Below are positions 1-5,472 of a DNA stretch of 7,951 nt, one piece after another. Position numbers and translations under genes: made by a program. The notes under the pieces are model-generated. The model was not told the DNA's origin, made no database searches, and saw only the letters and a program-made list of their open reading frames with translations. The stretch spans positions 1 to 7,951 of the forward strand of contig JAKQEZ010000386.1 in NCBI GenBank assembly GCA_029558435.1, read 5' to 3'. The number at the start of each line of letters is the position of its first letter. Positions within the stretch are counted from its first letter, which is position 1. The stretch is from Bacteroidota bacterium (GTDB lineage: Bacteria; Bacteroidota; Bacteroidia; Flavobacteriales; Crocinitomicaceae).

Positions 1-141
1 TTGTTTTCAAAAACGATGCAATCCATGTCTAATGGTAATCCATTTGCCTCGCCTATTAACGTGAAAACCAACCTTCAAGGGGGCTGTTTGGGAGTTTGGG
101 CGGGCTATTCACCTATTTTGGACACTTTAATCTGCGATTAA
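1..141 (+). other. Tail of an open frame entering from the left edge, with a GC-rich repeat-like segment
   Basis: Frame 1 is open from the window edge to a TAA at 139-141 (46 codons). I do not recognise the peptide, and it shows no domain. The stretch at about 46-113 is visibly richer in G and C than its surroundings. It contains GTTTGGGCGGGCTATTCACC at 94-113, which resembles the start of a short dispersed element I recall from Flavobacteriales genomes. The frame may be the true 3' end of an upstream gene, or a chance opening through repeat DNA. No terminator hairpin is obvious between 141 and 200. Confidence 0.25.
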
Positions 142-203
142 ACACTTGATTTATTGCGAATTACAAATCATCTGTTTAAAATTTAACAAAAAAAACTTCA
201 TGT

Positions 204-237
204 TTTGGTTATGCTTTTTAGAATCTTTCTAAATTCG
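204..237 (+). promoter_or_regulatory. Probable Bacteroidota-type promoter of the TonB-dependent receptor gene
   Basis: TTTG at 204-207 is followed after 22 bases by TAAATTCG at 230-237. This matches the Bacteroidota primary-sigma pattern TTTG...TAnnTTTG at five of the six fixed positions of the -7 box. Transcription would start near 242, leaving a leader of about 14 bases before the ATG at 256. No cobalamin-riboswitch B12 box or other recognisable leader element is present upstream. Confidence 0.42.
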
Positions 238-255
238 GCCCCAAAATTTATCAAT

Positions 256-2163
256 ATGAAGAAAAGAATTTCTCTTGTATTTTCTGTTTCTTGTGGCTTA
301 TTATTAACTCACTTATCATTTTCACAAGACACATTAAAAACAAAAAATCATGACAACTCACTTAACGAAGTAGTCATTCAAGGAAACAGAATTCAAATTC
401 CATTTTCCCAACAAAACAGAGATATTGTTGTAGTAGATTCTAAAGTAATCGAAACATTGCCTGTAAAATCTTTAAATGAACTTTTGGGCTACGTTGCCGG
501 AGTGGATGTGCGTCAAAGAAGTCCGTGGGGTGGACAAACAGACGTAAGCATTAACGGTGGTTCGTTTGACCAAACGTTGGTTTTATTGAATGGTTTAAAA
601 ATCATCGACCCACAAACGGGGCACAATATGATGAACCTCCCGATTAGTCCGGATGCCATTGAACGCATCGAAATTATGAAAGGCGCAGCTGCAAGTGCTT
701 ATGGTATTAATGCCTTGAATGGTGTTATCAACATCATTACCAAACAACCAGATGCTTCTGGATTTATTTTAAACGTTAACTCAGGTAGTTCTTTTGAAAA
801 AGACACTTCTAAAAACAAACTTTATGGTTCTTTAGGTGTTGACGTTACTGCTAGTTTAGCGTTTAAAAAATCGCAACATTTATTGTCATTGAGCACTACA
901 CAAAGTAATGGTTACCGTTACAACACACCAATGAACAACAATAAAGCGTATTACCAAAACAACATCAACATTGGTAAAGACCACCATTTGCAAGTAATGG
1001 GTGGATTTATTTACAACGATTTTGGTGCCAATGGTTTTTATGCTGCTCCTTTTGATGTCAATTCAAGAGAAATTGTTCAAACGGGTATTGCAGCTATCAA
1101 AGGTGATTTCAAAGCGTTGAAAATTTGGACCATTCGTCCATCCGTTAGCTACCGTTATAACCACGATGATTACATCTTTATTCGCGACAATCCTAAGTAT
1201 TACGAAAACAACCACTTTACAAATGTGATTGATGCTTCTATCAACAACAGTATCCAAACATCTATTGGTACGGTTGGTGTTGGTGTTGAATACCGTGGAG
1301 AAATCATTAACAGTAACAACTTGGGGCAATGGACTCGTGACAATTATGGTTTGTATGCTGAGTTTTCATTTACGCGAGTTAAAAACTTTACTGCCAATGT
1401 AGGTGCTTACTTGAATTACAGTAAATTTTACAACTTCAAGTTGCTTCCATCGTTGGATTTAGGTTACCAAGTACACAAAAACTGGCGTTTATTTGCAAAT
1501 GTTGGCTCTGGAAACCGCATTCCTACCTATACAGATTGGTATTACGTAAGTAAACAAAACATTGGTAACAGCAAATTGAAACCAGAAAATGCGTTGCATG
1601 CAGAAGGTGGGGTTAAATTCAACTACAAAGATTTGAATATTTCTGCTAGTTATTTCTATCGTTTAACAACGGATGCAATTGACTGGGTTAAAGATAGTTT
1701 GAGTGCTCCATGGCAACCACAAAACTTCCAACGTATTCAATTGAATGGTATCACATTCTCGGCAGATTACCGTTTAATCAAACCAAAAACAATGAAAGAT
1801 GTTAGCGTAATTGCTGGTGTTTCTTATACGTGGTTGGAACCTAAAATTGTTCGCCATCCAGGACAATCAGCCATGTATTCGCATTATTCATTTGATAACA
1901 TGCGCAATCAATTAATTGGACGTGTGAATGTTGGCTTCTTGAAATATTTCAATGCGGGTATTACTGGTCGCTTTATTGAACGTGTTTCCTACAAAACTTA
2001 TATTTTGTTAGACGCATCATTGTCGGGGACATTTGCTGGTGTAGAAGTAAAACTTTCATGCAACAACTTGTTGAACGTTACTTATGTTGAAGCTGGTGCA
2101 ACACCACTTCCAGGAAGATGGTTCAACTTGGGTGTGAAATGGCAAATGTGGAAAAAGAAATAA
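256..2163 (+). CDS. TonB-dependent outer-membrane receptor (BtuB/siderophore-receptor type)
   Basis: This is a 635-residue outer-membrane active transporter that would import a scarce ligand (a cobalamin, iron chelate or other nutrient) using TonB-ExbB-ExbD energy. Residues 1-23 form a Sec signal peptide (MKKR, then a hydrophobic core, cleaved near SFS|Q). A TonB-box-like segment SLNEVVI lies at 35-41. The plug domain spans about 53-165, with the typical DVSINGG, VLLNG and RIEIMKGAAASAYG motifs. The rest is a beta-barrel rich in alternating aromatic strands, closing in a C-terminal strand at WFNLGVKWQMW. There is no N-terminal carboxypeptidase-like (SusC) domain, and no SusD neighbour, so a glycan SusC role is unlikely. 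An in-frame TTG at 205 would add 17 residues ahead of the signal peptide, but it lies inside the predicted -33 box, so ATG 256 is preferred. The substrate cannot be told from sequence. The gene is probably monocistronic. Confidence 0.92.
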   Translation: MKKRISLVFSVSCGLLLTHLSFSQDTLKTKNHDNSLNEVVIQGNRIQIPFSQQNRDIVVVDSKVIETLPVKSLNELLGYVAGVDVRQRSPWGGQTDVSINGGSFDQTLVLLNGLKIIDPQTGHNMMNLPISPDAIERIEIMKGAAASAYGINALNGVINIITKQPDASGFILNVNSGSSFEKDTSKNKLYGSLGVDVTASLAFKKSQHLLSLSTTQSNGYRYNTPMNNNKAYYQNNINIGKDHHLQVMGGFIYNDFGANGFYAAPFDVNSREIVQTGIAAIKGDFKALKIWTIRPSVSYRYNHDDYIFIRDNPKYYENNHFTNVIDASINNSIQTSIGTVGVGVEYRGEIINSNNLGQWTRDNYGLYAEFSFTRVKNFTANVGAYLNYSKFYNFKLLPSLDLGYQVHKNWRLFANVGSGNRIPTYTDWYYVSKQNIGNSKLKPENALHAEGGVKFNYKDLNISASYFYRLTTDAIDWVKDSLSAPWQPQNFQRIQLNGITFSADYRLIKPKTMKDVSVIAGVSYTWLEPKIVRHPGQSAMYSHYSFDNMRNQLIGRVNVGFLKYFNAGITGRFIERVSYKTYILLDASLSGTFAGVEVKLSCNNLLNVTYVEAGATPLPGRWFNLGVKWQMWKKK

Positions 2164-2181
2164 GTTGTTTTTTAGAACATG

Positions 2182-2215
2182 AAAAAGGCGAATGAACTCA
2201 ATCATTCGCCTTTTT
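2182..2215. terminator. Bidirectional intrinsic terminator between the receptor gene and purC
   Basis: A perfect 9-bp stem, GGCGAATGA (2187-2195) with TCATTCGCC (2202-2210), encloses a 6-base loop. It is flanked by five A on the left and six T on the right, so a U-tract follows the hairpin on both strands. It lies 18 bases after the receptor stop and 18 bases beyond the purC stop, and so serves both converging transcripts. Confidence 0.9.
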
Positions 2216-2233
2216 TGATAAATATCATTCAAC

Positions 2234-3181
2234 TTACATTGTTTTTAAAAACGCTGTAACATTGTTGTAAATTCGTTCTTCGATGTTATCGGTTGCTGCT
2301 TTTACAAACGTTTTTCCTGTAATGCGCTCATACAATTCAATGTAACGTTCTGTAATCGTTTCAACAAAAGAATCGGGCATTTCTGGCATGGTTTGTCCGT
2401 CTAATCCTTGAAAATTATTAGCCATCAACCACTCTCTTACAAATTCTTTTGACAATTGCTTTTGTGGTTCTCCTTTTGCTTGACGTTCTTCATAACCATC
2501 TGCATAAAAATAGCGTGATGAATCTGGCGTATGAATCTCGTCAATTAAGATAACTTCTCCGTTTCTAATTCCAAATTCATATTTGGTATCCACTAAAATC
2601 AACCCTTGTTTTGCGGCTATTTCTGTTCCACGTTGAAACAATGCTCTGGTGTATTTTTCCAATTGTTCGTATATATGTTCTTGAACAATATTTTTAGCAA
2701 TAATATCTTCTCTTGAAATATCTTCATCGTGTCCTTCATCTGCTTTAGATGCTGGCGTAATGATGGGCTCTGGAAATTTATCGTTTTCTTTCATCCCTTC
2801 TGGCAATTGAACACCACACAATTCACGTTTTCCTGCTTTGTATTCACGTGCTGCGTGTCCTGCCAAATACCCACGAATAACCATTTCAACTCGAATCGGT
2901 TCACAAGCCACACCAACTGCCACCGATGGATCTGGCGTTCCTATCAACCAATTGGGAACGATATCGCGCGTAGCTTCCAAAAACAAAGTTGCTACTTGGT
3001 TTAAAACCTGACCTTTGTGCGGAATTCCTTTAGGTAAAATGTGGTCAAATGCCGAAATTCTATCCGATGCAACCATCACCAATACATCATTATTAAGTGT
3101 GTACACATCGCGTACTTTTCCTTTATACACTTTTTGTTGACCAGGAAAATTAAAATCTGTTTTTACAATAGCTTTTTCCAT
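2234..3181 (-). CDS. purC: Phosphoribosylaminoimidazole-succinocarboxamide synthase (SAICAR synthase)
   Basis: This cytosolic enzyme of de novo purine synthesis joins aspartate to CAIR with ATP to give SAICAR. The 315 residues carry the family motifs in order: GKVRDVY (21-27, nucleotide loop), SDRISAFD (39-46), [12 protein letters not shown] (98-109), LVDTKYEFG (196-204) and [10 protein letters not shown] (214-223). The length matches the long single-domain form (about 300 residues, as in yeast and many Bacteroidota) rather than the short E. coli form of about 237. The start is an ATG. The 6 bases between the phoH stop and this ATG read GGTGAA, so AAGGTG overlapping the upstream stop could act as a weak ribosome site. 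It is probably the second gene of a phoH-purC transcript, ending at the bidirectional terminator. No purine riboswitch is visible in front of the pair. Confidence 0.97.
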   Translation of the reverse strand: MEKAIVKTDFNFPGQQKVYKGKVRDVYTLNNDVLVMVASDRISAFDHILPKGIPHKGQVLNQVATLFLEATRDIVPNWLIGTPDPSVAVGVACEPIRVEMVIRGYLAGHAAREYKAGKRELCGVQLPEGMKENDKFPEPIITPASKADEGHDEDISREDIIAKNIVQEHIYEQLEKYTRALFQRGTEIAAKQGLILVDTKYEFGIRNGEVILIDEIHTPDSSRYFYADGYEERQAKGEPQKQLSKEFVREWLMANNFQGLDGQTMPEMPDSFVETITERYIELYERITGKTFVKAATDNIEERIYNNVTAFLKTM

Positions 3182-3187
3182 TTCACC

Positions 3188-4174
3188 TTATTTTTCTTCT
3201 TTATTATTTAGTTTTTCTTCTGCTTTTTCTTTGGCTTCTGCTTTATCAAATGCCTCAATAATTTTTTTCACCAAGCTGTGACGAATCACATCACTTTGTT
3301 GCAAACGGATGATTTCTATTCCTTCAATACCGTCCAAGATATCCATTGCATAGGTTAAACCCGAGCGTTGTTTTTTGGGTAAATCTATTTGCGACATATC
3401 ACCTGTAACAATAAATTTGGCGGTCATCCCCATACGTGTTAAAAACATTTTCATTTGCATGATGGTGGTGTTTTGTGCCTCGTCTAAAATTACAAATGCA
3501 TTGTCCAACGTACGCCCACGCATAAATGCCAAAGGAGCAATTTCAATGACACCATACTCCAACATATCGGATAATTTTTCACCTGGAATCATATCGCGCA
3601 AGGCGTCGTAAAGTGGCATCATGTAAGGATCCAATTTTTCTTTCATATCGCCTGGTAAAAAACCTAGGTTTTCACCTGCTTCAACAGCTGGTCGTGTTAA
3701 CACAATGCGTTTTACTTCTTTCGCTTTTAATGCTTTAACGGCAAGGGCAACCGCAGTGTATGTTTTTCCAGTTCCTGCTGGACCAACGGCAAACACCATG
3801 TCGTTTTTATGCACAGCTTGCACCAATTTTTTCTGATTGAGTGTGCGTGCTTTGATTTTTGTACCACCTGTTCCGTGCACCAATGTTTCAGAACCATCGT
3901 CAACCGACAGCATTTTGTGGCCATCGTCCAACATCAAATTATCAATATTATTTTCAGAAATAGTATTGTGTTTTTTGAAATGGCGAAGGATTAAATCAAA
4001 CTTGCGTTCAAATTCATCCATCACTTCATTATCCCCATAAAGGGTTAACTTATTTCCTCTTGAAACAACTTTTAATTTGGGAAAAAAACTCTTAATATGT
4101 TTCAATTTGGAGTTATTTACACCAAAAATACCTACTGGGTTGATGCCCTCAATTTCAATAACTCTTTCTTGCAA
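3188..4174 (-). CDS. phoH: PhoH-family P-loop ATPase
   Basis: This 328-residue cytosolic protein of the PhoH/YbeZ family is an ATPase related to the core of superfamily 1 helicases. Relatives are linked to RNA and ribosome metabolism and often work with the endonuclease YbeY, which is not in this window. Residues 1-80 form the small N-terminal domain typical of the chromosomal type. The ATPase core follows: Walker A GPAGTGKT (131-138), TRPAVEAGENLGFLPG (160-175), Walker B FVILDEAQNT (227-236), TGDMSQIDLP (257-266) and the arginine-containing DVIRHSLV (295-302). The last 18 residues are a highly charged Lys/Glu tail. The start codon is TTG (4174-4172). An in-frame TAA lies 12 bases upstream and no ATG precedes the conserved MQERVIEIEGINP opening, so TTG is the best choice. 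It is first in the probable phoH-purC operon. Confidence 0.94.
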   Translation of the reverse strand: MQERVIEIEGINPVGIFGVNNSKLKHIKSFFPKLKVVSRGNKLTLYGDNEVMDEFERKFDLILRHFKKHNTISENNIDNLMLDDGHKMLSVDDGSETLVHGTGGTKIKARTLNQKKLVQAVHKNDMVFAVGPAGTGKTYTAVALAVKALKAKEVKRIVLTRPAVEAGENLGFLPGDMKEKLDPYMMPLYDALRDMIPGEKLSDMLEYGVIEIAPLAFMRGRTLDNAFVILDEAQNTTIMQMKMFLTRMGMTAKFIVTGDMSQIDLPKKQRSGLTYAMDILDGIEGIEIIRLQQSDVIRHSLVKKIIEAFDKAEAKEKAEEKLNNKEEK

Positions 4175-4195
4175 TTTGATAATTTATAATGATTA

Positions 4196-4228
4196 TTGCA
4201 CTTAATTCTATGATAAATCTTACTTTTG
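4196..4228 (+). promoter_or_regulatory. Probable promoter of the SAM-hydrolase-like / ABM gene pair
   Basis: TTG at 4196-4198 is followed after 22 bases by TACTTTTG at 4221-4228, a full match to TAnnTTTG. Transcription would begin near 4233, giving a leader of about 45 bases before the ATG at 4278. That leader has no clear Shine-Dalgarno sequence, as is usual in Bacteroidota. Confidence 0.55.
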
Positions 4229-4230
4229 AA

Positions 4231-4264
4231 CAAAATTAGGAAATAATTTAGTTACTTAGTTCAG
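4231..4264 (-). promoter_or_regulatory. Probable phoH-purC promoter
   Basis: Read on the minus strand, TAATTTTG (4238-4231) matches the Bacteroidota -7 consensus TAnnTTTG at all fixed positions. The upstream -33 element is weak: CTG at 4264-4262, 23 bases away. The start would be near 4226, about 50 bases before the TTG start of phoH. The box nearly mirrors the -7 box of the opposite promoter, only 2 bases away. Confidence 0.45.
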
Positions 4265-4277
4265 GAATTTTCAACAA

Positions 4278-5147
4278 ATGCAAATTATTACGTTAACATC
4301 AGATATGGAATTGAGAGATTACTATGTATCCTCTCTAAAAGTTTCAATTTTGAAGCAATGTAAAAACCCCATCCATTTGTTGGATGTTTCACACTTTATT
4401 ACTCCTTTTGATGTGGCAGAGGCAGGTTTTGTTTTAGGACAAGCATACCACGATTATCCCGACGGCACTATCCATTTGATGTGTTTAGAAGCCGAACCAG
4501 TAGTTAATTTTGGTAATTCCGAAGGCTCATTCCCATCAGTTATGGTGCTCAATAATCAATATTTTATTGGGGTTGACAATGGTTTTTTTGGTGTTTTAGA
4601 ACGTTTTGGAACAGTGAATGCTTTTTACAGAATTGAAGAAGCATTATCATCACCTAAAAATTACACTTTCCCAGCCAAAAATTTGTTAGCACCCTATGCG
4701 TGTAGATTAGCCAATGGCGAAAAAATTGAAGATTTTGCTGTGCCTCATTCTACCTACAAAAAAGCACTTTCTGTTGTGCCAAATATTGAAAAAGACCTTA
4801 TTTTGGGTTCTGTTATTTATTTTGATTCAATGGGAAATGCAGTTACCAATATTGATAAAGAATTATTTGAAAAAGTGGGTAAAGATGCGCCATTCATCAT
4901 TAAGTTTAGAGATAAAACAATCTACGAAATTGATAAAATTAGTACTTCCTACAACGATGTGCCTCATGGTGAGAAAATGGCTATTTTCAATGAACGTGGC
5001 TTATTGGAAATTGCAATTAATAAGGGAGCAAACCGCACTACAATTGGAGCACAAAAATTATTGGGGATTTCAAAAAACGATATAGTTCGTGTTGATTTTT
5101 CTCCAAGAGGCTCAAAAGATTCTCTCAATGATTTGTTTAAGCTATGA
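4278..5147 (+). CDS. SAM hydrolase / DUF62-family protein, divergent active site
   Basis: The 289 residues match the DUF62 (SAM hydroxide adenosyltransferase) family, whose characterised members split S-adenosylmethionine with water into adenosine and methionine. The N-terminal domain has the family frame: IITLTSDMELRDYYV (3-17), LLDVSHFITPFDVAEAGFVL (34-53), DGTIHL (62-67), GVDNG (98-102) and FPAKNLLAPYACRLANG (131-147). The C-terminal beta-barrel domain runs from about 174, with SMGNAVTNI (184-192) and the hallmark LLEIAINKG (242-250). Residues usual in the catalytic triad are not conserved: by eye, Glu71 sits at the Asp position, no Arg follows at the expected place, and Pro132 stands where T-F-H-G-R-D members have His. 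Family membership is firm; enzyme activity is uncertain. The stop overlaps the next gene's start by 4 bases (ATGA), implying translational coupling. Confidence 0.88.
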   Translation: MQIITLTSDMELRDYYVSSLKVSILKQCKNPIHLLDVSHFITPFDVAEAGFVLGQAYHDYPDGTIHLMCLEAEPVVNFGNSEGSFPSVMVLNNQYFIGVDNGFFGVLERFGTVNAFYRIEEALSSPKNYTFPAKNLLAPYACRLANGEKIEDFAVPHSTYKKALSVVPNIEKDLILGSVIYFDSMGNAVTNIDKELFEKVGKDAPFIIKFRDKTIYEIDKISTSYNDVPHGEKMAIFNERGLLEIAINKGANRTTIGAQKLLGISKNDIVRVDFSPRGSKDSLNDLFKL

Positions 5148-5449
5148 TTCGAGTAGTAAAACTTACTTTTCAAGAAGATAAAATTGCTGATTTTTTAGCA
5201 TTTTTTGATACCATCAATCACATTGTAAATGAATTTCCAGGTTGCAATGGAATGCAATTGTTACAAGATAGACAACATCCGTTTATTGTTTTCACTTATA
5301 GTGATTGGAAAGACGAAGCTGCTTTGGAAAACTATCGTGTTTCACCTGATTTTCAACGTATTTGGTCAACCATTAAACCTTGGTTTTCAGAAAAGGCACA
5401 AGCATGGAGTGTGGATGTTTACTTTAACGGATTTGAAAAGAAATCGTAA
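5144..5449 (+). CDS. ABM-domain protein (putative quinol monooxygenase / antibiotic biosynthesis monooxygenase fold)
   Basis: This small cytosolic protein of 101 residues spans almost exactly one dimeric alpha/beta-barrel ABM domain. Visible family features are the opening strand MIRVVKLTF, a helix (11-29), FPGC (31-34), the strand FIVFTYSDW (47-55) and the AALENYRVSPDF segment (59-70) before the last strand at AWSVDVYF (87-94). Proteins of this fold include quinol monooxygenases and heme-degrading enzymes, but many have no known substrate, and nothing here identifies one. Its ATG overlaps the TGA of the SAM-hydrolase-like gene (ATGA at 5144-5147), so the two are almost certainly co-transcribed and translationally coupled. 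Its stop lies only 23 bases from the end of the converging surface-protein gene, and no hairpin terminator is seen between them. Confidence 0.85.
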   Translation: MIRVVKLTFQEDKIADFLAFFDTINHIVNEFPGCNGMQLLQDRQHPFIVFTYSDWKDEAALENYRVSPDFQRIWSTIKPWFSEKAQAWSVDVYFNGFEKKS

Positions 5450-5472
5450 TATTCAATAAAATCACATCTTCC

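Noticed and set aside
1..255. Possible cobalamin riboswitch upstream of a BtuB-like receptor
   Set aside because: No B12-box-like motif or long structured leader is visible, and the predicted promoter sits too close to the start codon.
1063..1329. 88-codon minus-strand frame inside the receptor gene
   Set aside because: It is antisense to an unmistakable TonB-receptor reading frame and has no features of its own.
4714..5085. 123-codon open frame on the + strand overlapping the SAM-hydrolase-like gene
   Set aside because: It lies wholly inside a well-supported gene in another frame, and its translation is a low-complexity Leu/Ile/Lys-rich string with no domain.
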